Positions 8,358 through 16,494 of a stretch of DNA of 64,000 nt are shown here, in pieces (positions within the stretch are counted from its first letter, which is position 1; the number at the start of each line of letters is the position of its first letter). This DNA is from Actinomycetales bacterium (GTDB taxonomy: Bacteria; Actinomycetota; Actinomycetes; Actinomycetales; Microbacteriaceae). The stretch spans positions 186,001-250,000 of the forward strand of contig JAFKEN010000007.1 in the NCBI GenBank assembly GCA_017308515.1, read 5' to 3'. The notes beneath the pieces are model-generated. The model was given only the letters and a program-made list of their open reading frames with translations, was not told where the DNA came from and ran no database searches. Both the position numbers and the translations under genes were made by a program.

Positions 8358-8593
8358 GGGGGTGCCTGTCTGCGTCGGTGCCCACCGGCACCGCTGGTTG
8401 CGCGGGCAGCAGGCTGGCTGTCGAAGCGGGCCGGTCGCGTCACGTGCGGTTCCGAGCCCGCGGCGCATCGCGACGGTCGGATCGGAGCCGGGGCTCCGGG
8501 CGTCGAATCCGTCGGACTCGCCGGATGCAGTCTACCCGTGCGTCCCCGGCAGGGCGGGATCCGGCCTCGCCGGGGCGCGCCGCCGCCCGTCGC

Positions 8594-8599
8594 TAGACT
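8594..8599 (+). promoter_or_regulatory. -10 element, leaderless promoter of the ferritin-like gene
   Basis: TAGACT, 6 nt, then GTG at 8606. It supports the chosen start. Confidence 0.5.
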
Positions 8600-8605
8600 C
8601 GCCGG

Positions 8606-9322
8606 GTGTTCGATTGGCTCCGGCGTCGCCGCCGCCCGCGTGCCGCGCCGCCGAGGGTGACCCCGCGCGCCGACGGCGTCGAGATCGCCCGGATCGACCT
8701 CGCCGACCTGACCCCGGAGCCGGTCGGCTACCTGGGGCGGCTCGCCTATCTCGCGCTCGTGCTGTTCGAGAACCTCGGCCGTGCCGTCGCCGAGGCGCCG
8801 ACCCCGGCCGCGAAGAGCGGCCTCGGCGCCGCCGCGGAGGAGATGCTGCGCATCCACCAGGGAGCGCTCGAGGAGCTGCGCCGCGCGGGCGCCGACCCCG
8901 TCGCGGCGATGGAGCCGCACCACGACGCCTTCGACGACTTCCAGCGCCGCACCCGCGGCGAGGACTGGCCCGAGATCCTCGTCACCTGCTACCTGACGAC
9001 CGGGTTCCTGCTCGACTTCTCCACGGCGCTCGCGGCCGGCCTGCCCGCGCCCCTCGGCGAGCGGATGCAGACCCTCCTGTCGGCGGACCGCGGCGAGGCC
9101 GTGCTGGTCGCGCTGCTGCGCGAGGCGATCGATCCGAGCCCGCGGCTCGCCTCACGGCTCGCGGTCTGGGGCCGGCGGTTGATCGGCGACACGATCCTCG
9201 TGGCGCGGAACGCGCTCGAGCGCGACGGCGTGCTGCCGACCGAGGAGCGCACCGAGCCCGCCTTCGCCGAGCTGGTCGCCGCACACACTCGCCGCATGGA
9301 CGTGCTCGGCCTCACCGCCTGA
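8606..9322 (+). CDS. Ferritin-like-fold protein, possibly MiaE-like
   Basis: This 238-residue protein is predicted to be all-helical after a basic N-terminus (FDWLRRRRRPR). It has helices rich in Glu and His, such as AAEEMLRIHQGALEELRR (about 72-89), EPHHDAFDDFQRRTRGEDW and LVAAHTRRMDVLGL at the end. The E-x-x-x-H pattern and long helical bundle match proteins annotated in Microbacteriaceae as ferritin-like-fold or tRNA-(ms2io6A)-hydroxylase-like, often adjacent to this RNA helicase. I cannot confirm a complete di-iron ligand set by eye, so enzymatic activity is uncertain. It is divergent from the helicase gene and convergent with the small membrane protein. Confidence 0.65.
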   Translation: MFDWLRRRRRPRAAPPRVTPRADGVEIARIDLADLTPEPVGYLGRLAYLALVLFENLGRAVAEAPTPAAKSGLGAAAEEMLRIHQGALEELRRAGADPVAAMEPHHDAFDDFQRRTRGEDWPEILVTCYLTTGFLLDFSTALAAGLPAPLGERMQTLLSADRGEAVLVALLREAIDPSPRLASRLAVWGRRLIGDTILVARNALERDGVLPTEERTEPAFAELVAAHTRRMDVLGLTA

Positions 9323-9348
9323 GGCGGGGGCTGCGGCGGCTCCGCCTC
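9321..9348. terminator. Hairpin between convergent genes
   Basis: GAGGCGG (9321-9327) and CCGCCTC (9342-9348) are perfect 7-bp arms directly after the stop of the ferritin-like gene and before the stop of the opposing gene. Flanking CTGAG and CTCAG also pair. Confidence 0.4.
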
Positions 9349-9360
9349 GGCGGCTCCGGC

Positions 9361-9657
9361 TCAGCTGCGGCTCGCGACCGCCTCGGCGAGAGCCCGCTCG
9401 TCGGCGGTGCGACGCTGGGCCGGCAGCACCAGACCCAGCACGAGCGCGATCGCGAGAGCCGCGCCGAGGGCCGCGACCCAGATCCAGCCTCCGGCGGGCG
9501 TCCAGCCCAGCCAGGTGAGGCCCGCCCAGATCGCGGCCGTGACCGCCGCCGAGGCGCACGGCAGCAGCACGAGGCCGTAGCTGGCGCGGTGGGGCAGCAG
9601 GTAGCGCAGCACCAGACCGATGCCGGCCCCGATGACCGTCACGTAGATGATCTCCAC
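9361..9657 (-). CDS. Small membrane protein of unknown function
   Basis: This 98-residue protein starts at GTG 9655-9657 (MEIIYVTVIGAGIG). It has three hydrophobic segments (about 3-22, 28-48 and 54-78) with a Trp-rich central part (IWAGLTWLGW) and a charged C-terminal tail. It lies 25 nt downstream of the DUF3107 gene on the same strand and is probably cotranscribed with it. A much longer open frame continues upstream in this register, but that is only the shadow of the helicase-nuclease gene. The function is unknown. Confidence 0.7.
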   Translation of the reverse strand: MEIIYVTVIGAGIGLVLRYLLPHRASYGLVLLPCASAAVTAAIWAGLTWLGWTPAGGWIWVAALGAALAIALVLGLVLPAQRRTADERALAEAVASRS

Positions 9658-9682
9658 GACGCCCTCCCGACCCGTCGCCCGC

Positions 9683-9907
9683 TCAGGCGACGAAGCCGAC
9701 GCGGCGCGCCTGGTCGGCGCCGAGCTCGAGGTAGCCGAACGACGCGGTGGGCACGATGAACACGCTGCCCTTGCTGTCGGTGAGGCTGAAGTGGGTCGCG
9801 CCCGACGACAGCGCGGCGGCGACGGTCTTCTCCACCTCCGCGGCGGTCTGCGAGGACTCGAAGCTGAGCTCGCGCGCGGTGTTGAGGATGCCGATGCGAA
9901 TGTCCAC
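9683..9907 (-). CDS. DUF3107 protein
   Basis: This 74-residue protein starts at GTG 9905-9907 and reads MDIRIGILNTARELSFES at the N-terminus. The pattern of a beta strand with an ARE[LI] turn, then EVEKTVAAAL, a hydrophobic strand GSVFIVPTASFGYLELG and a short tail is the DUF3107 (actinobacterial ATP-binding-annotated) family at full length. The family is restricted to Actinobacteria, commonly near helicase genes; its role is not established. The start is confirmed by a TACCCT element 6 nt upstream. It is divergent from the AdnA-like gene. Confidence 0.88.
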   Translation of the reverse strand: MDIRIGILNTARELSFESSQTAAEVEKTVAAALSSGATHFSLTDSKGSVFIVPTASFGYLELGADQARRVGFVA

Positions 9908-9913
9908 GGCATC

Positions 9914-9919
9914 AGGGTA
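9914..9919 (-). promoter_or_regulatory. -10 element, leaderless promoter of DUF3107
   Basis: TACCCT on the minus strand, 6 nt, then GTG at 9907. Confidence 0.55.
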
Positions 9920-10026
9920 GGGGATGCCCGGAGCGCGCGGCGGGCGGTTCGCTGAGGGAGGACGGGCGATCGCCCGGGGTGGGCCACGGGGCCCGCGGCC
10001 GAGGGCCCTTCGTCGCACGGCCCCGG

Positions 10027-10032
10027 TACCGT
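10027..10032 (+). promoter_or_regulatory. -10 element, leaderless promoter of the adnA-adnB operon
   Basis: TACCGT, 6 nt, then GTG at 10039. This argues against the longer open frame starting near 9979. Confidence 0.5.
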
Positions 10033-10038
10033 GGCGGC

Positions 10039-13000
10039 GTGGCCGGCATCCGATTCGCGCCGGGTCGCCCCGAGCTCGCGCCCGTGGCGCTCGACGCCGC
10101 GCAGCGCGCCGTGCTCGAGCTGCCGCTCGGGCGCAGCGCGGCGGTGCTCGGGGCGCCCGGCTCGGGCACCACGACGACCCTCATCGAATTCGTCGCCGAT
10201 CGGGTGCACCGCGGGCTGCTGAGCCCCGCCGAGCTGCTCGTGCTCGCCCCGTCCCGGCTCGCGGCCGCGCGGCTGCGCGACGCGCTCGCGACCCGGCTCG
10301 CGGTCGCCACCGACGGACCGCTGGCCCGCACCGCGGTGTCCCTCGCGTTCGAGATCGTCGGCGCGCGCGCCCGGCGCGCGGGGGATCCGGTGCCGCGCCT
10401 GCTGACCGGCGGCGAGCAGGACGCCGACCTCGCCGCGCTGCTCGAGGGCGAGATCGTCGACGGCGCGGGTGCCTGGGAGCCGCCGCTCGGGCCGGAGGTG
10501 CGGCGGCTGCGGGGATTCCGCGACGAGCTGCGTGAGCTGCTCGCGCGCGCCACCGAGTTCGGTCTCGGGCCCGAGGGTCTGGCCGCGATCGGGCGGCGCG
10601 AGGGGCGGGCCGAGTGGATCGCGAGCGGGGCGTTCCTCGGGCAGTACCGCGCGATCCTCGCCAGCAGCCGCCCCGACCAGCTCGACCCGGCCGAGCTGGG
10701 CCGTGCGGCCGTCGCGGCGATCGAGGCCGGCGAGGGCGGCGAGCGGGTCGAGCGGCTGCGCCTCGTCGCGGTCGACGACCTGCACGAGGCGACCGAGACG
10801 ACCCTCGCGCTGCTGCGCGCGCTCGCCGCGCGCGGGGTCGCGATCGTCGGCTTCGGCGACCCCGACGTGGCCACGAACGCCTTCCGCGGTGGCGAGCCGG
10901 ATGCGTTGGGCCGCCTGGCGAGCCGCCTCGGTGTCGAGGTCGACACCCTCGTGCTCGAGCAGGTGCACCGGCACGGCCCGGCCCTGCGCGCCCTGACCTC
11001 CGCGGTCACCGAGCGGATCGGCACCGCGGCCGCCGGGCGGCAGCGCCGCGCCGTCGCCGCGCGGGGCGACGCGGGGCCGGCCACCGTGCTCGCGACCGTG
11101 CAGGCCTCGACGCCGGCACGGCAGTGGAGCGCGATCGCCCGCGCGCTGCGCGAGCGTCACCTGCGCGCCGAGGTGCCGTGGTCGGGCATGGCGGTCGTCG
11201 TGCGCGAGAACAGCCAGGTGCGCGCCGCCGCCGACGCGCTCGCGCTCGCCGAGGTGCCCACCCGCACCCTCGGCGGCGGGGTCGCGCTGCGCGATCAGCC
11301 CGCGGCGCGCGCGCTGCTCGCCCTGCTCGAGGTCGCGACCGGTCGGCGCGAGCTCGACGCCGACACCGCGGCCGAGTTGCTGCTCGGGCCCTTCGGCGGC
11401 CTCGACCCGCTCGGCCTGCGGCGGCTGCGCCGGGCCCTGCGCGCCGAGGAGGTCGCGGGCGGCGGCGACCGCCCGAGCTCCGCCCTTCTCGTCGAGGCGC
11501 TCGCCGCTCCCGGCCGACTCGCGACGATCGACGCCGCGCCCGCGCGCGCCGCCGTGCGGCTCGCCGAGACGCTCGAGCTCATGCGCGAGCCCTCCGCGAG
11601 CGCCGAGGACCGGCTCTGGACCGGGTGGGAGCGATCGCGGGTCGCCGAGGCGTGGCGGGCGACGGCGCTCGGGGGCGGGCCGGGATCCGCCGAGGCCGAG
11701 CGCGATCTCGACGGCGTCGTCGCGCTCTTCTCCGCCGCGAAGCGCTACGCCGAGCGGCTGCCCGACGCCTCGCCCGAGGGCTTCCTGACCGAGGTGCTCG
11801 ACGCCGACGTGCCCGACGATCTGATCACCCCGGCGCGCGCCTCCGACGCGGTCGTCGTGACGACCCCCTCCGGCGTCGTCGGGCTCGAGTTCGACACCGT
11901 CGTCGTCGCGGGCCTGCAGGAGGGGCGCTGGCCCGATCTGCGACCGCGCGGTTCGCTGCTGGGAGCTCCCCGGCTCGCGCGTCTGCTCGCGGGCGCGGGA
12001 CCGGGGCCGGGCTCCGGGGCGGACGCCGCGAGCGGCCCGATCGACGAGCGGCGCCTCGTGCGCGACGACGAGCTGCGCCTGTTCGCCCTCGCCGTCTCGC
12101 GCGCCCGCGAGCGGCTGCTGCTCGCCGCGGTGGCCAACGACGACGAGACCCCGAGCCTGCTCTTCGGGCTGCTGCCCGAGGGTGTTCCCGAGCTCGGCGG
12201 CGATCCGCGTCGCGCGCCCGCGGGCGGCGGGCTGCCGCGCGGGGTGCCCCTCACCCTGCGCGGCGCGACCGGGGCGCTGCGGCGGCTCGTCGCCGACCCG
12301 GCCGCGCCGCCCGAGCGCCGCAGCGACGCCGCACGCACGCTCGCCGAACTGGCCGCGCGCGGCCTGCCGGGCGCCGACCCCGACGACTGGCACGGCCTGC
12401 GGCCGCCCTCCTCGCGCGGCCCGCTGTTCGAGGGCGAGGCGGTGCCGGTCTCGCCCTCCGCGGTCGAGCGCATCGAGTCCTCGCCGCTCGACTGGTTCCT
12501 CGAGCGCATCGCCGCCGGCGAGTCGGGCCTGCCCGCCGCGGTCGGCACGATCCTGCACTGGGCGATGGAGACCGCCGAGCCGGGGGTCGACGCGCTCTGG
12601 GCGGCGGTCGAGTCCCGCTGGGACGAGCTGATCTTCGACGCCCCCTGGCTCGGACAGCGGCAGCGGGTGCTCGCGCGCGGCCTCACCGAGGCGCTCGCGG
12701 AGTACCTCGCCGACGCGGCGGCCTCGGGGGTGCGGCTCGTGGGCTCCGAGGATCGCTTCGTGCTGGAGTACCCGGCCGGTGACGAGGGCCCCGCCCTGCG
12801 GGTGAGCGGCTCGATCGACCGGGTCGAGCGGGCGGCCGACGGATCCGTCGTCATCGTCGACCTGAAGACCGGCACCCCGGTGACGAATCAGGGCCTCATC
12901 GACGCCAACCCGCAGCTGGGCAGCTACCAGCTCGCCTACGCCGAGGGACTGCTCGACGAGGCGCTCGCGCCGCACGGGCCGCACGCGGCGGGCGGCGCGC

Positions 13001-13290
13001 GGCTGCTGTTCGTGAAGTCGGGCGTGCGCGGCAAGCGGTACCGGGTCGCCGACCAGGCGAGCCTCGACGAGGCCGGACTCGAGGCGGTGCGGGCGCGGCT
13101 GCGCGCGGCCGCGAAGGTCATCGCCATGGAGGAGTTCGCCGGCCCCGCGCAGCTCGAGCTGCGGCCCGGCGTCGCCGGGCGGCTCATGCTGCACCGGGTC
13201 GCGGCGGTGTCGAGCGACGGGGCGGGCGCGGAGCCCGCGGTCGAACGCGAGGCCGGCCCCGCCGGCCGGGGCGAGGGGGGCGCGCCGTGA
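10039..13290 (+). CDS. adnA: AdnA-like UvrD/RecB helicase-nuclease subunit with degenerate motor motifs
   Basis: This is a 1083-residue protein. An N-terminal SF1 motor region is followed by a C-terminal RecB-family nuclease. The nuclease motifs look intact: TILHWAMETAE (His), GSIDRVERA, VIVDLKTGTP (Asp and Lys) and QLGSYQLAYAEG. The motor is divergent: Walker A reads GAPGSGTTTT (no Lys), motif II reads VAVDDLHEA instead of DExQD, and motif III reads GDPDVATNAFRGG without the usual Gln. In mycobacterial AdnAB, which resects double-strand breaks, AdnB is the lead motor. Here AdnA may serve mainly as a nuclease and scaffold, which is an inference. Its TGA overlaps the adnB GTG (GTGA). It is the first gene of a leaderless operon. 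Confidence 0.88.
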   Translation: MAGIRFAPGRPELAPVALDAAQRAVLELPLGRSAAVLGAPGSGTTTTLIEFVADRVHRGLLSPAELLVLAPSRLAAARLRDALATRLAVATDGPLARTAVSLAFEIVGARARRAGDPVPRLLTGGEQDADLAALLEGEIVDGAGAWEPPLGPEVRRLRGFRDELRELLARATEFGLGPEGLAAIGRREGRAEWIASGAFLGQYRAILASSRPDQLDPAELGRAAVAAIEAGEGGERVERLRLVAVDDLHEATETTLALLRALAARGVAIVGFGDPDVATNAFRGGEPDALGRLASRLGVEVDTLVLEQVHRHGPALRALTSAVTERIGTAAAGRQRRAVAARGDAGPATVLATVQASTPARQWSAIARALRERHLRAEVPWSGMAVVVRENSQVRAAADALALAEVPTRTLGGGVALRDQPAARALLALLEVATGRRELDADTAAELLLGPFGGLDPLGLRRLRRALRAEEVAGGGDRPSSALLVEALAAPGRLATIDAAPARAAVRLAETLELMREPSASAEDRLWTGWERSRVAEAWRATALGGGPGSAEAERDLDGVVALFSAAKRYAERLPDASPEGFLTEVLDADVPDDLITPARASDAVVVTTPSGVVGLEFDTVVVAGLQEGRWPDLRPRGSLLGAPRLARLLAGAGPGPGSGADAASGPIDERRLVRDDELRLFALAVSRARERLLLAAVANDDETPSLLFGLLPEGVPELGGDPRRAPAGGGLPRGVPLTLRGATGALRRLVADPAAPPERRSDAARTLAELAARGLPGADPDDWHGLRPPSSRGPLFEGEAVPVSPSAVERIESSPLDWFLERIAAGESGLPAAVGTILHWAMETAEPGVDALWAAVESRWDELIFDAPWLGQRQRVLARGLTEALAEYLADAAASGVRLVGSEDRFVLEYPAGDEGPALRVSGSIDRVERAADGSVVIVDLKTGTPVTNQGLIDANPQLGSYQLAYAEGLLDEALAPHGPHAAGGARLLFVKSGVRGKRYRVADQASLDEAGLEAVRARLRAAAKVIAMEEFAGPAQLELRPGVAGRLMLHRVAAVSSDGAGAEPAVEREAGPAGRGEGGAP

Positions 13291-16200
13291 TCGGGGCCGA
13301 CGAGATCGCCCGCGCCCTGGGCCGACCGCTGCCGACCGAGGAGCAGCGCGCCGTCATCGAGGCGCCGCTCGAGCCCGCGCTCGTCGTCGCCGGCGCGGGC
13401 AGCGGCAAGACCGAGACGATGGCCGGCCGGGTGCTGTGGCTCGTCGCCAACGGGCTCGTCGCGCCCGGCGAGGTGCTCGGGCTCACCTTCACGCGCAAGG
13501 CGGCGGCGGAGCTCGGCCGCCGCGTGCGCGAACGGCTCGCCGCCCTCGCGCGGGCCGGGCTCGTGCCGGGCGAGCCCGACCCCTTCGACGCGCCGGTCGT
13601 GGCGACCTACAACTCCTTCGCCAACTCGGTCTTCCGCGACAACGCGCTGCTGGTCGGCCGCGACGGCGACGGGGCGGTGCTCGGCGAGGCGGGCGCGTGG
13701 CAGCTCGCCCGGCGGGTCGTGATCCGCTCGCGCGACGAGCGCCTCGTCGACCTGGGCCGCTCGCTCGACGTCGTCACCCAGGGGGTGCTCGACCTCAGCC
13801 GCGCACTCGTCGAGAACCTCGCCGAGCCGGAGGCGGTGCGCGCGATGGCGCGCGAGTTCGCGGCGCTCGCCGAACTGCCGCCCGGAGGCCGCGGCGAGTA
13901 CGCCGGCGCGCTCAAGGCGATCGAGGCGGTCGGCGCGCTCGACACCCTGCTCGACCTCGCCGCCGAGTACGAGGCGGCCAAGCGCGAGCGGGGGCTCATC
14001 GAGTACTCCGACCAGGTGGCGCTCGCGCTGCGCGCCGCCGAGCTCAGCCCCGCGATCGGGCAGGAGTGGCGCGAGCGCACCCGCGTCGTGCTGCTCGACG
14101 AGTACCAGGACACCTCGGTCGTGCAGACCCGGCTGCTCGCCGCGCTCTTCGGCGGGCACGCCGTCATGGCGGTCGGCGACCCGCACCAGTCCATCTACGG
14201 ATGGCGCGGCGCCTCCGCGAGCAACCTCGCCGAGTTCGCGGGGCGGTTCGGGGCGGGCGGGGCGCCGTTCACCCTCGCGCGGTCGTGGCGCAACGGCACG
14301 GCGATCCTCGAGGTCGCCAACCGCCTGGTGCGACCCCTCACCCGCGACTCGGCGGTGCCGGTGCCGCCGCTCGAGCAGGCGCCGACCGCCAGCTCGCGTC
14401 CCGTCGACTGCGTCGTCGAGCAGAACGTGCGCGCCGAGGCCGAACGAGTGGCGGCCTGGTTCGCCGAACGGCTCGCCGCCGACCCGGCCGCCCCGCCGTC
14501 GATGGCGCTGCTGCTGCGCACTCGGCGCACCCAGCCGTGGTTCCTCGAGGCGCTGCGCCGCCGCGGGATCGACGTGCACGTGCTGGGCCTCGGCGGCCTG
14601 CTCGCCGAGCCGGAGGTCGCCGACGTCGTCGCGATGCTCGCCGTCATCGACGACCCGAGCGCCGGGCTCGAGCTGCTGCGGGTGCTCGCCGGCTCGCGCT
14701 GGCGCATCGGCGTGCGCGACCTCGCGGCGCTGCGGGAGCTCGCCTCGTGGCTGCGCGATCGCGACCACGCCCAGCAGCGCTTCGACGAGCAGCTGCGCGA
14801 GCGGATGCGCGCGACCCTCACCGAGGGCGAGGGCGGCTCGATCGTCGACGCCCTCGACTTCCTCGGCACGGCACCGCCCGGTCACGCTGCGCTGAGCGGG
14901 TTCACCGAGGAAGGGCTCGCCCGGCTGCGCGACGCGGCCGCGACCGTCGCCGGGCTGCGCCGCCGCGGGCGGCTGGGCCTGCGCGACCTCGTGGTGCTCG
15001 TGCAGCTCGAGCTGCGCCTCGACATCGAGGTCGCCGCGAACGAGGCCCGGCCGCTCGGCGCGGCGCCGATGGAGGCTCTGCTCGACGCGGTCGACGGCTA
15101 CCTCGCGCTCGCGGAGGACGCCGCCCGCGGTGACCTGGGCGGATTCCTCGCGTGGCTGCGCGACGCGGAGCAGAAGGAGGATCTCGCCCCGCGCCCCGAG
15201 GACCCGGAACCCGGCACCGTGCAGGTGCTCACCATCCACGGCGCGAAGGGCCTCGAGTGGGATCACGTCGCCGTTCCGCGCTGGGTCGAGCAGGAGCTGC
15301 CGAGCCCGCCGCGCGAGGGCGGCACCGGCTGGCTCGGCTTCGGCCGGCTGCCGTTCGAGTTCCGCGGCGACGCCGCCGACCTGCCGGTGCTGCCGTGGGG
15401 CGCCGTCGCGACCCGCAAGGAGTTCGCCGACGCGCAGAGCGAGTTCGGCGCCGCCGTGCTCGCCCACGCCGAGCGCGAGGAGCGCCGGCTCGCCTACGTC
15501 GCCGTCACCCGCGCCCGCCACGGGCTGCTGCTGTCGGCCTCGTTCTGGGCCACCCAGACCAAGCCGCGTCGCCCGAGCCCCTTCCTCGTCGAACTCGCCG
15601 AGGCGGGGCTCGTGCCCCCGCTGCCGACGGCGCCCGAGTCGGAGGAGAACCCGCTCGGCGACGCCGTGCAGACCGTGGTGTGGCCCTTCGACCCGCTCGG
15701 CAACCGCCGCGGCCGGGTCGAGGCCGCCGCGCGGGCGGTGCGCGAGGCCGAGCCCGAGGTGCGCGGGCCGTGGGCCGAGGAGCTCGGCCTGCTGCTGGCC
15801 GAGCGCGAGCGCCGCGCCGGGGGCCGCCGCGTGGCGGTGCCGCCGCGGGTGCCCGCCTCGCGCTTCCACGAGTACGTCGCCGACCCCGAGGGCGTCGCCG
15901 CGGCCCTCGCGCGACCGATGCCGGAGCGCCCCTACCGCGCCACGCGGCTGGGCACCCTCTTCCACGCCTGGGTCGAGGCGCGCTCGGGCGTCGCCGGCGG
16001 CTCGGACGAGCTCGACGCCGAGGCCTTCGAACTCGACGACGCAGGCGATCCGGTCGACGCGGAACGGCTCGCGGCGCTGCGGGCGACCTTCGAGGCCAGC
16101 GAGTGGGCGGGCCGGCGTCCGCGCGAGGTCGAGCGCGAGATCCACCTGCCCTTCGACGGCCGCACCGTCATCTGCAAGATCGACGCCGTCTACGACCTGC

Positions 16201-16445
16201 CCGGCGACCGGGTGCAGATCGTCGACTGGAAGACCGGCCGCGCCCCCGCGGATGCCGCCGACCTCGAGCGCAAGCAGCTGCAGCTCGCGCTCTACCGGCT
16301 CGCCTACGCGCGCTGGGCGGGAATCGACCCCGAGCGGATCGAGGCGGTGTTCTACTTCGTGGCCGAGGACCGCGTCGTCACCCCCGAGCACATCGACTCC
16401 GAGGCGGAGCTGCTCGCCCGCTGGCGCGCGGCGTTCCCGAGCTGA
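13287..16445 (+). CDS. adnB: AdnB-like UvrD-family helicase-nuclease subunit
   Basis: This 1052-residue protein has canonical SF1A motifs: Q-motif LPTEEQRAVIEAP, Walker A VVAGAGSGKTETM, LTFTRKAAAELGRR, VVLLDEYQDTSVV (motif II), VGDPHQSIYGWRGA (motif III), LTIHGAKGLEWDHVAVP (motif V) and VAVTRARHGLL (motif VI). The C-terminal nuclease has FHAWVEAR, KIDAVYDLPGDRVQIVDWKT (Asp and Lys) and LQLALYRLAYA. This is the expected composition of the translocating subunit of AdnAB, which processes DNA ends for recombination. It begins at a GTG inside the last codons of adnA, implying stoichiometric coupling. A 7-bp hairpin follows. Confidence 0.93.
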   Translation: MIGADEIARALGRPLPTEEQRAVIEAPLEPALVVAGAGSGKTETMAGRVLWLVANGLVAPGEVLGLTFTRKAAAELGRRVRERLAALARAGLVPGEPDPFDAPVVATYNSFANSVFRDNALLVGRDGDGAVLGEAGAWQLARRVVIRSRDERLVDLGRSLDVVTQGVLDLSRALVENLAEPEAVRAMAREFAALAELPPGGRGEYAGALKAIEAVGALDTLLDLAAEYEAAKRERGLIEYSDQVALALRAAELSPAIGQEWRERTRVVLLDEYQDTSVVQTRLLAALFGGHAVMAVGDPHQSIYGWRGASASNLAEFAGRFGAGGAPFTLARSWRNGTAILEVANRLVRPLTRDSAVPVPPLEQAPTASSRPVDCVVEQNVRAEAERVAAWFAERLAADPAAPPSMALLLRTRRTQPWFLEALRRRGIDVHVLGLGGLLAEPEVADVVAMLAVIDDPSAGLELLRVLAGSRWRIGVRDLAALRELASWLRDRDHAQQRFDEQLRERMRATLTEGEGGSIVDALDFLGTAPPGHAALSGFTEEGLARLRDAAATVAGLRRRGRLGLRDLVVLVQLELRLDIEVAANEARPLGAAPMEALLDAVDGYLALAEDAARGDLGGFLAWLRDAEQKEDLAPRPEDPEPGTVQVLTIHGAKGLEWDHVAVPRWVEQELPSPPREGGTGWLGFGRLPFEFRGDAADLPVLPWGAVATRKEFADAQSEFGAAVLAHAEREERRLAYVAVTRARHGLLLSASFWATQTKPRRPSPFLVELAEAGLVPPLPTAPESEENPLGDAVQTVVWPFDPLGNRRGRVEAAARAVREAEPEVRGPWAEELGLLLAERERRAGGRRVAVPPRVPASRFHEYVADPEGVAAALARPMPERPYRATRLGTLFHAWVEARSGVAGGSDELDAEAFELDDAGDPVDAERLAALRATFEASEWAGRRPREVEREIHLPFDGRTVICKIDAVYDLPGDRVQIVDWKTGRAPADAADLERKQLQLALYRLAYARWAGIDPERIEAVFYFVAEDRVVTPEHIDSEAELLARWRAAFPS

Positions 16446-16447
16446 GC

Positions 16448-16467
16448 GCGCGGCGGTCAGGCCGCGC
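16448..16467 (+). terminator. Hairpin after adnB
   Basis: GCGCGGC, GGTCAG, GCCGCGC form a perfect 7-bp stem beginning a few bases after the adnB stop and before the MFS promoter. Confidence 0.45.
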
Positions 16468-16481
16468 CCCGGCGGGACGCC

Positions 16482-16487
16482 TACGCT
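16482..16487 (+). promoter_or_regulatory. -10 element, leaderless promoter of the MFS gene
   Basis: TACGCT, 7 nt, then GTG at 16495. Confidence 0.55.
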
Positions 16488-16494
16488 CGGAAGC

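Noticed and set aside
9361-13194. Very long minus-strand open frame opposite the AdnA-like gene
   Set aside because: It is a GC-skew shadow: the peptide is Arg/Gly/His-rich without domains, whereas the plus strand encodes a clear helicase-nuclease. Only the last 99 codons (the small membrane protein from 9657) look real.
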